From assembly GCA_029071325.1 (NCBI GenBank), contig JAIEAP010000004.1, forward strand, positions 81,172-145,171: a DNA stretch of 64,000 nucleotides, read 5' to 3'. The notes beneath the pieces were generated by a model that did not search any database, had not been told where the DNA came from, and was given only the letters and a program-made list of their open reading frames with translations. The translations under genes and the position numbers were made by a program. How positions within the stretch are numbered: position 1 is the first letter of the stretch; each line of letters opens with the position of its first letter. The DNA is from Lachnospiraceae bacterium. GTDB lineage: Bacteria; Bacillota; Clostridia; Lachnospirales; Lachnospiraceae. Below are positions 9,812 to 19,138 of the stretch, piece by piece.

Positions 9812-11221
9812 ATGTATAAAAGAGAGCACAGGAGCTGGGTGAAGCATTTGGACTTTACGATTCTGGACATGCTGTGTCTGGAACTTGCCTATGCGCTGGC
9901 GTATATAATCCGCCTTGGCATGGATAACGAATATATGAACGAGCAGTACCGGCGGCTTGCGGTGATGCTGATCATGATCGATATCTGTGTTGTGTTTTTT
10001 AGTGAATCTTATAAGAGCATACTGCGCCGGAGCAATACGCAGGAGTTGAGTTCGGTGGTGATCCATGTCAGTACCATTGTTGCAGGAGTGCTGGTATATA
10101 TGTATCTGACCAAACAGTCTCAGATATTTGCACGCCAGATCATGCTGATGTACTGGGCGTTCTCCATTATGTTTGAGTTTGTGGGACGCAGCCTTTTAAA
10201 GAAGTTCCTAAAACACAAGATGATGAATGGCAGAAATCTGTCTGCCATGATCATTGTGACTACCAATGAACTGGTGGAGGAATGCCTGGGAGAATTCGAG
10301 GATCTTCCTTATCGGGAGTTCGTGGTCCGGGGCGTAGTGGTGGTGGACAACCCACGAAAGGGACAGGTGATACGGGGAGTTCCCGTGGTGGCAAATGCAG
10401 ATGATTTTTTTGCCTATGTCAAGGATAACGTGGTGGATGAGGTGTTCATCAACGGCAACACCATAGCCAGCAGTCAGGCGCTGGCAGACGAACTGCTGGA
10501 AATGGGAGTGACTGTTCACTTTAATCTGGTGCATGAGTCGAAGCTGATGCCCAATAAGGTGGTAGAAAAGTGCGGAAAATATATGGTGCTGACTTCCAGT
10601 ATGCGTATTGCAACCCCCAGACAGCTTTTGGTCAAACGGCTGATGGATATTGTGGGAGGGATCATTGGTCTGGTCATTACGTTTCTGGCATTGCTTGTCT
10701 TCGCACCTATCATCAAGATACAGTCGCCGGGACCGGTATTTTTCTCCCAGGTGCGTGTGGGGAGAAACGGCAGACGTTTTCGGTGTTATAAGTTCCGCTC
10801 TATGCAGGTGGATGCGGAGGAGCGCAAACAGGATCTGATGGAGTCCAACGAGATGTCGGGGCTGATGTTTAAGATGGAGGATGATCCGAGGATATTTCCC
10901 ATCGGGAGATTTATGCGGAAGTATTCCATTGATGAACTGCCTCAGTTCTGGAATATTCTGAAGGGTGAAATGAGTCTGGTGGGTACGAGGCCGCCCACAG
11001 AGGAGGAATGCGTTGCTTATGAGATCAGACACCGCGCAAGGCTGGGGATCAAACCGGGACTTACCGGTATGTGGCAGGTCAGCGGCAGGAATAATATTAC
11101 CGATTTTGAGGAGGTAGTCCAGCTGGATACCTATTATATCACCAACTGGTCCATTGCGCTGGACGTTAAGATATTATGCAAAACCATTCAGGTTGTATTA
11201 TCAGGAAAAGGATCGATGTAG
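9812..11221 (+). CDS. Polyprenyl-phosphate sugar-1-phosphate transferase (initiating enzyme)
   Basis: 469 residues. ATG 9812 is used because the encoded start (MYKREHRSWVKHLDF) gives the usual length before the first span; an in-frame ATG at 9737 would overlap the zinc-ribbon gene. Four N-terminal membrane spans (~15-130), a CoA-binding-like cytoplasmic domain, a fifth hydrophobic hairpin (KRLMDIVGGIIGLVITFLA) and the catalytic domain with RVGRNGRRFRCYKFRSM, SIDELPQFWNILKGEMSLVG, TRPP and PGLTGMWQVSGRN. These motifs define the WbaP/WcaJ-type phosphoglycosyl transferases that start repeat-unit synthesis by moving a sugar-1-phosphate to undecaprenyl phosphate. Confidence 0.92.
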   Translation: MYKREHRSWVKHLDFTILDMLCLELAYALAYIIRLGMDNEYMNEQYRRLAVMLIMIDICVVFFSESYKSILRRSNTQELSSVVIHVSTIVAGVLVYMYLTKQSQIFARQIMLMYWAFSIMFEFVGRSLLKKFLKHKMMNGRNLSAMIIVTTNELVEECLGEFEDLPYREFVVRGVVVVDNPRKGQVIRGVPVVANADDFFAYVKDNVVDEVFINGNTIASSQALADELLEMGVTVHFNLVHESKLMPNKVVEKCGKYMVLTSSMRIATPRQLLVKRLMDIVGGIIGLVITFLALLVFAPIIKIQSPGPVFFSQVRVGRNGRRFRCYKFRSMQVDAEERKQDLMESNEMSGLMFKMEDDPRIFPIGRFMRKYSIDELPQFWNILKGEMSLVGTRPPTEEECVAYEIRHRARLGIKPGLTGMWQVSGRNNITDFEEVVQLDTYYITNWSIALDVKILCKTIQVVLSGKGSM

Positions 11222-11224
11222 TTT

Positions 11225-12673
11225 ATGACAGTGTTGGATAAATGCTCTTTTGTGCTTGGAATGGTCCGAAAACACGGAATACGGGGATTGTTCTGGAAGA
11301 TTCTGGAGCGCAGGCGGGATACGGTGGAACGGGCGTATGTGAAGCACTGGCAGGAATATTGCATGACAGGTGAAGAGTGGAAGATACAGCGCAATACCAA
11401 TTTTGATCATATGCCTTTGGTGTCTTTGGTGGTGCCTGCCTATGAGACTCCGCGGGAATTTCTGACTGCACTGGTGGAATCTGTGCAGCAGCAGACTTAC
11501 GAGAACTGGGAACTGTGTATTGCCGACGGAAGCCCTTCAGAACAGGTGGCAAAACAGGTGCAGGAGCTGTCCGGTCAGGACGAACGGATCCGTTATCAGC
11601 ATCTGCCTTCCAACGGAGGTATTGCGGAAAATACCAATGCAGGTCTTGCCATGGCGCAGGGAGAATATGTCGGTTTCCTGGATCATGATGATATGCTTGC
11701 GGCTAACGCCCTCTATGAGGTGGTACGTCTCATCAATGCCAGACCTGCCGCGGATGTGATCTATACGGATGAAGATAAGGTGGACGCTGCGGGAGAGCAG
11801 CATTTTCGACCGCATTTTAAGCTGGATTATAATCGCGAGATGCTGCTGCATTACAATTATATCTGTCACTTTCTGGTGGTGAAAAAAGAGCTGCTGGACC
11901 GTGCCGGGGGACTCCGCTCCCAGTATAACGGCGCGCAGGATTATGATCTGGTGCTGCGGCTGGCGGAGTTGACTGATGAATTTCACCATATTGACAAGAT
12001 TTTATATCATTGGCGGGTGCACCGGAATTCCACAGCGGGAAGCTCTCTGTCCAAGGACTATGCCTATGATGCGGGCAGGCGGGCGCTGGAAGACTGTGTG
12101 AAACGCAGGCAGCTTAATGCAAGGGTGAGAAGGGCGCCGGGAGGCGGCTTTTATGAAATGATGTATGAGGAGAATCCGGCGTCCATGGAGGAAATCGATC
12201 TGCAGGAAGTGCACAGCGACGCGGTGCTGCGGGAGCGTGTACGGCAGAGCCGCGCCTCTTATCTTCTGCTGTGGGACAGCAAGAGTGTGTATCCGGCAGC
12301 GGAGCGTGAGAAGAGAGAGCTGCTGCAGCTGTGCATGCAGAGAAAGATCGGATTGGCCGGCGTGCGTTACCGCAAGCGGGGACGGATCGTATCCGCAGGG
12401 ATACATATGCTGCCCCAAGGCGGTTATGAGTATGGATTTCAGGGATTGCCGATACATTTTAAGGGATACTTTGACCGGGGTGTGATCCGGCAGAATGTAG
12501 ACGCGGTTCCGCTGGATTACTGCATCGTGCGCAGAGAAGCATTTCTTGCGGCGGCGGATATTCACGAAAAGCTGCACACCATGGAGGGCGCAGTTGCACT
12601 TGGCAGGCGCATGCGGGCGGCGGGATATGAGGTAGTGCTGGATGCAAGAGTGACGGTGAAGTGTAAAGGATAG
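11225..12673 (+). CDS. Family 2 glycosyltransferase with degenerate second domain
   Basis: 482 residues. The N-terminal GT2 domain (~55-300) is complete: PLVSLVVPAYETPREFL, SNGGIAENTNAGL, FLDHDDML and IYTDEDKVD. The C-terminal ~160 residues resemble the second catalytic domain of two-domain O-antigen enzymes but lack the nucleotide-binding and DxD motifs. Starts 4 bp after the previous stop. It looks like a partner or relative of the enzyme at 7875, which has the opposite half reduced. Confidence 0.85.
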   Translation: MTVLDKCSFVLGMVRKHGIRGLFWKILERRRDTVERAYVKHWQEYCMTGEEWKIQRNTNFDHMPLVSLVVPAYETPREFLTALVESVQQQTYENWELCIADGSPSEQVAKQVQELSGQDERIRYQHLPSNGGIAENTNAGLAMAQGEYVGFLDHDDMLAANALYEVVRLINARPAADVIYTDEDKVDAAGEQHFRPHFKLDYNREMLLHYNYICHFLVVKKELLDRAGGLRSQYNGAQDYDLVLRLAELTDEFHHIDKILYHWRVHRNSTAGSSLSKDYAYDAGRRALEDCVKRRQLNARVRRAPGGGFYEMMYEENPASMEEIDLQEVHSDAVLRERVRQSRASYLLLWDSKSVYPAAEREKRELLQLCMQRKIGLAGVRYRKRGRIVSAGIHMLPQGGYEYGFQGLPIHFKGYFDRGVIRQNVDAVPLDYCIVRREAFLAAADIHEKLHTMEGAVALGRRMRAAGYEVVLDARVTVKCKG

Positions 12674-12677
12674 GACA

Positions 12678-13841
12678 ATGAAGCATATTTTTATCATCGG
12701 ATGTAAGGGGATACCCGCCCAGTACGGCGGATTTGAGTCTTTTGTAGAGAATCTGACCGGTCGTGCCGTGAGCGGTGAGATCCGGTATCACGTCGCCTGT
12801 ATGGGAGACAGGCAGGAACGTTTTTCTTATCATCACGCAGATTGCTTCCGGGTAGCGGTACCGAAGATCGGTCCGGCGAAAGCGGTCTGGTATGACATAG
12901 CGGCATTTCGGCAATGTATTCGGATTATGAAGGAAGAAGGGATAAGAGAGCCGGTGGTGTATGTGCTGGCGTGCAGGATCGGCCCTTTTGTGGGGCATTT
13001 AAAACGTAAACTACGGCGTTTTGGAGGGAAACTGTATGTGAACCCCGACGGGCATGAATTCAAACGTGCCAAGTGGAATGCGTTAATCCGCAGATACTGG
13101 AAGTTTTCGGAAGGCGGGATGGTAAAACATGCCGACCTTCTAATTTGTGATTCTAAGAATATGGAGCGGTATATTCAGACAGAATATAGTAAGAAAAAGC
13201 CGGCAACGGCTTATATTGCATATGGAACCGATGATCATCTGCCGGCGGCGGACGGAAAACGCCTGCAGGAATGGTATGCGGAGCATGGGCTTCGCCGGGA
13301 GGGATACTATCTGGTGGTGGGACGTTTTGTTCCGGAAAATAATTATGAGACCATCATCCGGGAATTCATGCGTACCGACACAGACAAGCGCCTGGTATTT
13401 ATCACGAATGTGGAGCACAACAGGTTCTACGATCATCTGCGGGAGGCGACCCATTTTGCGGAAGATGCCCGTATAATATTTGCCGGAACCGTGTACGACG
13501 GAGAACTGCTGGCACAGATCCGTGCTAATGCGTATGGGTATCTGCACGGCCATGAGGTGGGAGGGACGAATCCTTCACTGCTGGAAGCCCTTGCTACGAC
13601 GGAGCTGAACCTGCTGCTGGATGTAGGATTCAACCGGGAGGTGGCGGAGGACAGCGCCATATACTGGAATAAGGAGCCGGGCAGTCTTGCCGGACTGATT
13701 CGGGAAGGGGATCGTATGCATAAGGAGCAGCGCATGCAATTGGGAGAGCGGGCCAAGGAACGGATGCGCCGTTTCTATGGCTGGAGTTCGATTGTGGAGC
13801 AGTATGAGCGCCTGTTTTTGTCCGAAGGAGGGGCCAGATGA
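12678..13841 (+). CDS. GT4-fold glycosyltransferase with DUF1972-type N-terminus
   Basis: 387 residues. The N-terminus (MKHIFIIGCKGIPAQYGGFE...) is the DUF1972 form of a GT-B N-terminal domain, shared with streptococcal-type rhamnosyltransferases. The C-terminal half has VVGRFVPENNYETIIREF, the GTVYDGEL turn and HGHEVGGTNPSLLEALA with the conserved glutamates of family 4 retaining enzymes. Likely adds an early sugar, often rhamnose in known relatives; this is family knowledge, not shown here. Its stop overlaps the next start by 4 bp. Confidence 0.88.
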   Translation: MKHIFIIGCKGIPAQYGGFESFVENLTGRAVSGEIRYHVACMGDRQERFSYHHADCFRVAVPKIGPAKAVWYDIAAFRQCIRIMKEEGIREPVVYVLACRIGPFVGHLKRKLRRFGGKLYVNPDGHEFKRAKWNALIRRYWKFSEGGMVKHADLLICDSKNMERYIQTEYSKKKPATAYIAYGTDDHLPAADGKRLQEWYAEHGLRREGYYLVVGRFVPENNYETIIREFMRTDTDKRLVFITNVEHNRFYDHLREATHFAEDARIIFAGTVYDGELLAQIRANAYGYLHGHEVGGTNPSLLEALATTELNLLLDVGFNREVAEDSAIYWNKEPGSLAGLIREGDRMHKEQRMQLGERAKERMRRFYGWSSIVEQYERLFLSEGGAR

Positions 13842-14542
13842 TATCAGTTGCGGTGGTGACATACAATGGAGAGCGGTATCTGAAGGAACAGTTGGACAGC
13901 ATTCTTGGGAATCTTAAGGCGGAAGATGAAGTGGTGGTGTCTGATGACGGTTCTTCGGACGGAACCTGGAATATACTGCAACAATACCGGGAACAGGATG
14001 CCCGTGTCCATATCAAGAAAGGACCCGGTCAGGGCGTGATCGCCAATGTGGAGTATGCGTTGTCCTGCTGCAGGGGTGATTACATATTCCTGGCAGATCA
14101 GGACGATGTATGGATGCCGGACAAGGTAGAGCGTGTGATGGCAGTTATGAAAGCGCAGAAGGCTGTGTTGGTGGTGCATGACGCCAGGGTGATGGATGCC
14201 GACTGCCGGGAGGTGATCATGCCTTCGTTTTTTGATTACCGTCACAGCGGCAGAGGCGCAGTCAAAAATATGGTGAAAAATACTTATATGGGCTGCTGTA
14301 TGGCATTCTCCAGAGAGGTGCTGTCCTATGTGCTTCCAATCCCTAAGGACATTCCCATGCATGACCAGTGGATTGGTGTAAAATGTGATCTTAAGTATCG
14401 CCGGACCGTGTTCTTAAAGGAGCAGTTGATCTGTTACCGGCGGCATGGCGGCAATGTATCGGACTTCTCTCACAACGGGGTTGGAACAATGATTAAGAAT
14501 CGTTTAATTTTTTTAAAGGGAATCTTAATCTCCAATGGATAA
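13838..14542 (+). CDS. Short family 2 glycosyltransferase
   Basis: 234 residues. ISVAVVTYNGERYLKEQLDS, VSDDGSSDGTW and FLADQDDVW (the DxD site) are all present, then MHDQWIG. Shorter than most GT2 proteins (~280-330), but the catalytic core appears whole; this compact form resembles WaaE/rhamnan-type enzymes. ATGA overlap with the previous gene signals translational coupling. Confidence 0.87.
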   Translation: MISVAVVTYNGERYLKEQLDSILGNLKAEDEVVVSDDGSSDGTWNILQQYREQDARVHIKKGPGQGVIANVEYALSCCRGDYIFLADQDDVWMPDKVERVMAVMKAQKAVLVVHDARVMDADCREVIMPSFFDYRHSGRGAVKNMVKNTYMGCCMAFSREVLSYVLPIPKDIPMHDQWIGVKCDLKYRRTVFLKEQLICYRRHGGNVSDFSHNGVGTMIKNRLIFLKGILISNG

Positions 14543-14544
14543 TA

Positions 14545-14571
14545 TTGACACTCTTCCTGTTTTGTTATAAA
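14545..14571 (+). promoter_or_regulatory. Possible promoter before the LCP gene
   Basis: TTGACA at 14545-14550 and TATAAA at 14566-14571. The -35 is perfect but the spacer is only 15 bp, shorter than ideal. It would give the LCP, SGNH and MBOAT genes separate expression from the glycosyltransferases. Confidence 0.45.
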
Positions 14572-14623
14572 CTTGTCTAAGTTGCTGTCCGGTGGATACG
14601 AAATGGGAAATGGAGAAAATACT

Positions 14624-15994
14624 ATGGCTACGACAAACCGAAATACGCATCAAGGAAATTCAAAAAAGAAGAAACTGACAAAGAAGCAGAGAAGAAAAAG
14701 AAAGATAATCATGCTTGTAGTGGAAGTGCTGGTCATTCTGATCCTGCTTCTGGTTCTGGCACTTGTCATTAAGCTGAATAAAATCAACAATGCCGGGGAA
14801 CTTGACCCCGATAATCTGGAGATCAACATTGATGAGAAGACCAAGGAAATGCATCAAGGAAATTCAAAAAAGAAGAAACTGACAAAGAAGCAGAGAAGAA
14901 AAAGAAAGATAATCATGCTTGTAGTGGAAGTGCTGGTCATTCTGATCCTGCTTCTGGTTCTGGCACTTGTCATTAAGCTGAATAAAATCAACAATGCCGG
15001 GGAACTTGACCCCGATAATCTGGAGATCAACATTGATGAGAAGACCAAGGAAATGCTGGAAGGCTATACCAATATTGCGATATTTGGTCTGGACAACCGC
15101 AGCAATGGCAGTTATGATTCGGGTAACAGCGACTGTATCATGATCGCAAGCATCAACAATGACACCAAAGAAGTCAAGTTGATTTCTGTTTATCGTGATT
15201 CCTATCTGAATGTGACGGATGCAGATAAATATACGAAGCTGAATGCCGCTTACGCCAAGGGCGGGGCAGAAGGCGCAGTTAAGGCTCTGAATAAGAACTT
15301 TGATCTGGATATCGTGGATTACGTGGCGGTGGATTTCAATGCCATTGCAAGGACAGTGGATGCACTGGGAGGCATTGAACTGGAATTTACCGCAGAGGAA
15401 GCGAATGATATATATACCCATGCATATGTGGATGAGATGAACGCTATGTTTGGCACGCACTCCTCTTACCCGGTGCCAGGCGTACAGCTCTGCGATGGAG
15501 TGCAGGCAACGGCGTATGCCAGACTTCGTAATACGGCAGGGGATGATTTTAAGCGCACGGAGCGTCAGCGTTTGGTGGTATCCAAGATTGTAGAGAAGAC
15601 CAAGCAGTCTGATCTGGCAACCATTAATTCGATCATCGATGAGGTATTTCCGCTGATCACTACCAGCCTGCAGAATACAGAGATTCTGGGTCTGGCAAGC
15701 AATGTGCTGGACTATGAACTGGTAGATACTCAGGGGTTCCCGTTCCTGTTAAATCCTGCTTATGTCAACGGAGCGGCAATGGTGGTTCCCACCACTCTGG
15801 AGGACAATGTGATTTTGCTGCATGAGTATCTGTTTGGTGTGAAGGATTATGAGCCGTCTGGCACTGTCCGGGCCATCAGCAACCGTATACAGAGTGACAG
15901 CGGACTGGGCAGCGGGGATACTGCAAGGGACACCAATCCATTGAAGGTACAGGAGCCGGATACTCCCCAGGATGATTCGGGTACCGGTCAGTAA
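14624..15994 (+). CDS. LytR-CpsA-Psr (LCP) glycopolymer ligase with duplicated N-terminus
   Basis: 456 residues from ATG 14624 (tggaga 7 bp before). The C-terminal two thirds is an LCP domain: NIAIFGLDNRS, DCIMIASINNDTKEVKLISVYRDS, KLNAAYAKGG, VDALGGIELEF and DDFKRTERQR. These enzymes attach lipid-linked glycopolymers to peptidoglycan on the outer face. A normal member has one basic cytoplasmic tail and one signal-anchor helix. Here residues 9-76 (basic tail, helix, linker) are repeated exactly as 77-144, giving two helices near 28-48 and 96-116. With both inserted, the catalytic domain would face the cytoplasm. Either one helix stays out of the membrane or the protein is inactive. Confidence 0.93.
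   Translation: MATTNRNTHQGNSKKKKLTKKQRRKRKIIMLVVEVLVILILLLVLALVIKLNKINNAGELDPDNLEINIDEKTKEMHQGNSKKKKLTKKQRRKRKIIMLVVEVLVILILLLVLALVIKLNKINNAGELDPDNLEINIDEKTKEMLEGYTNIAIFGLDNRSNGSYDSGNSDCIMIASINNDTKEVKLISVYRDSYLNVTDADKYTKLNAAYAKGGAEGAVKALNKNFDLDIVDYVAVDFNAIARTVDALGGIELEFTAEEANDIYTHAYVDEMNAMFGTHSSYPVPGVQLCDGVQATAYARLRNTAGDDFKRTERQRLVVSKIVEKTKQSDLATINSIIDEVFPLITTSLQNTEILGLASNVLDYELVDTQGFPFLLNPAYVNGAAMVVPTTLEDNVILLHEYLFGVKDYEPSGTVRAISNRIQSDSGLGSGDTARDTNPLKVQEPDTPQDDSGTGQ
14648..15055 (+). repeat. Perfect 204-bp tandem duplication inside the LCP gene
   Basis: Unit 1 is 14648-14851 and unit 2 is 14852-15055. Reading both units base by base I find no difference. The length is 68 codons, so the frame is kept. 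The identity means a recent event or an assembly error. Confidence 0.93.
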
Positions 15995-16009
15995 AGAAGA
16001 GAGAATACT

Positions 16010-17032
16010 ATGGCAAGAAAGATTGCGGTATGGTTAGGAAAAGTGATAGGGGCAGGAGTGACAGCGTTTGCGCTCCTGTCACTTTTTTGCGTGTGGTATT
16101 ATAACCCGCCGGTGCATAAGGTAGCTGCAAACGGAGCCACCGGTTACACCAGGCAGGCAGACGCTTTCTGGGCGAGAGCCACGGAAGGCTTTGCAAGAGG
16201 ACAAACGGATGGGAACGGCTATAACAACAGTTATCCCGTGGAGGATCCCGGGGATATCCATATTCTGATGATGGGTTCCTCCCAGACAGAGGGGTTGTAC
16301 GTCAATGATGATGAGTGCGCTTCTTATCTTTTGAACCAGTACTTTCACGAGGATGGTTCCGGGCGTTATGTCTACAACATTGGTATGTCGGCGCATGAAA
16401 TATTTCGGAATGTCAGCAACCTGGAAACGGCATTGTCCGTCTATGAACCCAAAGAGTATGTGGCGATTGAGACAGGCGTACTGGCCTATCAGCCTGAGGA
16501 AGTATGGCAGGCACTGGCGCATGATATGCCGGAACTGACGGTGGGCACAGGCTACTCGTTGCTTGACCTGCTGCAGCAGAATCCTTATCTGAAGCTTGTA
16601 TATCAGCAGTACAGCAATTATAAAAACCGGGAAAATACAGATACCGGCGTGGGTAAGGGATACGATGTGTTTTCGGAGGATACGTTGTGGGCGTCCAGGC
16701 AAATGTTAGAGTATATTGCCGGAACTGCCAGGGCGCATCACTGTGAGCCAATCCTATATTATATTCCGGAACTGCAGTTGGATGATAACGGAGCGCTTGT
16801 GTTTGCGGCGACGGAAGGAACCAGGGAACAGTATGCCGCACTGTGCAGGGAGCTGGGGATACTGTTTGTGGATATGACAGACGGAATTGTAGAGCTGTAT
16901 GAACAGGAGCACATACTTGCCAGCGGATTTGCCAATACACAGGCGGGATATGGGCACCTGAACAGGGAGGGACACCGGATTCTGGCGGATGCGCTCTATG
17001 AGGCGATTTCGGAACAGGAGGAGCAGTTATGA
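16010..17032 (+). CDS. Membrane-anchored SGNH-hydrolase-like protein
   Basis: 340 residues. One N-terminal hydrophobic helix (IGAGVTAFALLSLFCVWYY) and then an extracytoplasmic domain with GSSQTEG, the block I serine motif of SGNH hydrolases. The C-terminal GHLNREGHRIL resembles the block V histidine region, but the usual aspartate three residues before the first histidine appears as glycine, so the active site is uncertain. It overlaps the MBOAT gene by 4 bp. Such pairs (compare DltB/DltD or AlgI/AlgJ) transfer acyl groups to exported polymers; here the polymer is probably the glycan of this locus. Confidence 0.75.
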   Translation: MARKIAVWLGKVIGAGVTAFALLSLFCVWYYNPPVHKVAANGATGYTRQADAFWARATEGFARGQTDGNGYNNSYPVEDPGDIHILMMGSSQTEGLYVNDDECASYLLNQYFHEDGSGRYVYNIGMSAHEIFRNVSNLETALSVYEPKEYVAIETGVLAYQPEEVWQALAHDMPELTVGTGYSLLDLLQQNPYLKLVYQQYSNYKNRENTDTGVGKGYDVFSEDTLWASRQMLEYIAGTARAHHCEPILYYIPELQLDDNGALVFAATEGTREQYAALCRELGILFVDMTDGIVELYEQEHILASGFANTQAGYGHLNREGHRILADALYEAISEQEEQL

Positions 17033-18495
17033 CGTTTGCCAGTGCAGAGTTTTTTGTATTGTTTTTTATCACGGCTGCATTGCTGCTGTTGCTGCAGAGA
17101 GTGCTGCCTCTCGGCGAACGGGCACGGCAGACGGGAAGCCATGTGATACTGCTTGCTGCAAGCTATATTTTTTATGGGTGGTGGGACGCCCGGTTCTGTG
17201 CGCTGTTATTGGGAGTGACCCTGGTCTCCTTTGTCACGGCAGCGCCGAAGGATCCCATGCGTCTGGCGGCAAGCCGGGCGGCGCTTGCTGTGGGGGTGGG
17301 TACGCCGTTACTTGTCCTGGGCGTATTTAAATATTATGACTTCTTTGTGGAATCCTTCTGCCAGGCGTTTCATATTGCAAACCATGCAGCGCTGAATCTG
17401 ATTCTTCCGGTGGGTATTTCCTTTTATACCTTCCAGGCTTTGAGCTATACCATAGATGTGTATCAGGGGAAGCTCGGAAAGGAAAAGAGCTTTCTTAAGT
17501 ATGCGCTGTACATCGGGTTCTTTCCCCAACTGGTGGCGGGACCGATCGTAAAAGCTGCCGATTTCCTGCCGCAGCTTAAGGAGGAACGTCGTATTACCTT
17601 AAAACGCGCGGAGCAGGGCGTGCAGATTTTTGCCTTCGGTATGTTTAAAAAACTGGTGCTGGCAGATAATCTGTCTCCGTTTGTGGATGCAGTGTTTCGC
17701 ACGCCGGGAATCTATCACTGGAGCACGGTGCTGCTGGCGGTGATTTCCTATGGCATTCAGATCTATATGGACTTTTCCGGTTACTCGGATATGGCGATTG
17801 GCTGTGCCGGCTGCCTGGGCTACGACCTAAACCGGAACTTTAATCTCCCTTATATTTCCCAGAATGTCAGTGAGTTCTGGAAACGATGGCATATCAGCCT
17901 GTCCGGGTGGCTGCAGCAGTATCTGTACATTCCCCTGGGAGGGAACCGTAAGGGGACGGTGAGAACCTATGTGAATCTGATGCTCACCATGCTGCTGGGT
18001 GGACTGTGGCATGGAGCCAACTGGACCTTTGTCCTGTGGGGAGGGCTTCACGGGGCAGCATTATGTATACACAAATGCTTCCTCAGACTGGCCGGGGGCG
18101 GAAGGCGTAAGGACAGGGAGAGACGGGATAAGAAAGCGTTCCCGGCGGCATTGTGCTGTATTATACTGACCGATCTATTCGTACTGTTCTGCTGGATTTT
18201 CTTCCGGGCGGAGAGTGTCTCCCAGGCGGCGGCGGTGATTGGGGTTCTGGCACATTTCGGAGATGGGATCGTACACATGTATTCCTGGAGTCTGGCTGCG
18301 ATTGTGCTGCTGGCGGCAGCGACCGCGGCGACGTATGTGCGCAGCGCGCGCCGGAAAGAACGGACCGTGCAGGGCTTTTACCCGGTGCTTCCCTTGAACC
18401 GGTACTGGGCCCTTGTCCTTTTCTTCCTGGAGATAGGACTGATTGTGGGGCTGGCGTATGTGCAGGGGAATCCGTTTATATACTTTCAGTTTTGA
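17029..18495 (+). CDS. MBOAT-family O-acyltransferase (AlgI/DltB-like)
   Basis: 488 residues with about 11-12 hydrophobic spans. Diagnostic pieces are LPVGISFYTFQALSYTIDVY, YSDMAIG, SEFWKRWHISLSGWLQQYLY and GLWHGANWTFVLWGGLHG, which contains the catalytic histidine of the family. It moves an acyl group (usually acetyl) across the membrane for transfer to a surface polymer, with the SGNH-like protein encoded just upstream as partner. The last gene of the polysaccharide locus; a palindromic repeat starts right after its stop. Confidence 0.9.
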   Translation: MTFASAEFFVLFFITAALLLLLQRVLPLGERARQTGSHVILLAASYIFYGWWDARFCALLLGVTLVSFVTAAPKDPMRLAASRAALAVGVGTPLLVLGVFKYYDFFVESFCQAFHIANHAALNLILPVGISFYTFQALSYTIDVYQGKLGKEKSFLKYALYIGFFPQLVAGPIVKAADFLPQLKEERRITLKRAEQGVQIFAFGMFKKLVLADNLSPFVDAVFRTPGIYHWSTVLLAVISYGIQIYMDFSGYSDMAIGCAGCLGYDLNRNFNLPYISQNVSEFWKRWHISLSGWLQQYLYIPLGGNRKGTVRTYVNLMLTMLLGGLWHGANWTFVLWGGLHGAALCIHKCFLRLAGGGRRKDRERRDKKAFPAALCCIILTDLFVLFCWIFFRAESVSQAAAVIGVLAHFGDGIVHMYSWSLAAIVLLAAATAATYVRSARRKERTVQGFYPVLPLNRYWALVLFFLEIGLIVGLAYVQGNPFIYFQF

Positions 18496-18496
18496 T

Positions 18497-19095
18497 GCTG
18501 TGCATCCGACAGACAGGATGATGTCAAGGAACCGTCGTATCATCCCTGCTAGAAAGGCATGCTCTGCTTCGCAGGTTTGCAGCCATACGGAAGAGCACCT
18601 TGAGCCGGTGCGTGCAAATTTCGTTGCCGTCGGGATATCATAAGTTCTGTGTCTTTTTATGCTTCGACAATCCCTCCGGTTCTGTCCGTCTGCTGAGTGA
18701 CATGCGGCTTCGGTTTTTAGCATCTCTAGATGGGCGTTCCTCTGTGGTCGATATAAGCAGGCCGCTCCCATAACTCGCTTCAAAACAAGAGCAGCTTATG
18801 GTCTGTATGCTCAAACAATGTCCGCAGCCTGCACGTCACATCAGAACGCCCATCAAGAGACGCACAAAACCTGCAGATTGCATGTCCTCATGCAGACGGA
18901 CAGATACCGGGGATTGTTCGAACGTTAAAAAGACACAGATCATCGCATATGATATCCCGGCGGCAACTGAAATTTCAGCACAAGGCGAGCCGTGCACTTT
19001 CGTATGGCTGCAAACACGGGAAGGGGCATGGCTTTTGTGGCAGGAAAGGCATGACGGGTTCTTTACAATATCTGTTTGCTAAATGCAAGGATTCA
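18497..19095. repeat. Long imperfect palindromic repeat, copy 2
   Basis: About 600 bp, in the same orientation as copy 1. The core (about 18600-18990) matches copy 1 closely: tttgcagccata, ttgagccggtgcg, gtgtctttttatgcttcg, cacgtcacatcagaacgc, gattgttcgaacgttaaa and gaaatttcagcacaaggc. The outer arms differ from copy 1 but still pair with each other: tgcatccgacagacagg... on the left aligns with the reverse complement of the right end (tgcatttagcaaacaga...), and the outer matched pieces include gaaccgtcgtatcat against the complement of atgacgggttc. Together with 19096-19179 this accounts for the whole gap before glmS. Confidence 0.83.
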
Positions 19096-19109
19096 GGATA
19101 AAAAAACAC

Positions 19110-19138
19110 TGGATAGTATTACTGTTTTCATATATAAT
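19110..19138 (+). promoter_or_regulatory. Promoter of glmS
   Basis: TGGATA at 19110-19115 and a perfect TATAAT at 19133-19138, spacer 17 bp. Transcription would begin about 35 bp before the glmS ATG, leaving no room for a glmS ribozyme in the leader. Confidence 0.7.
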
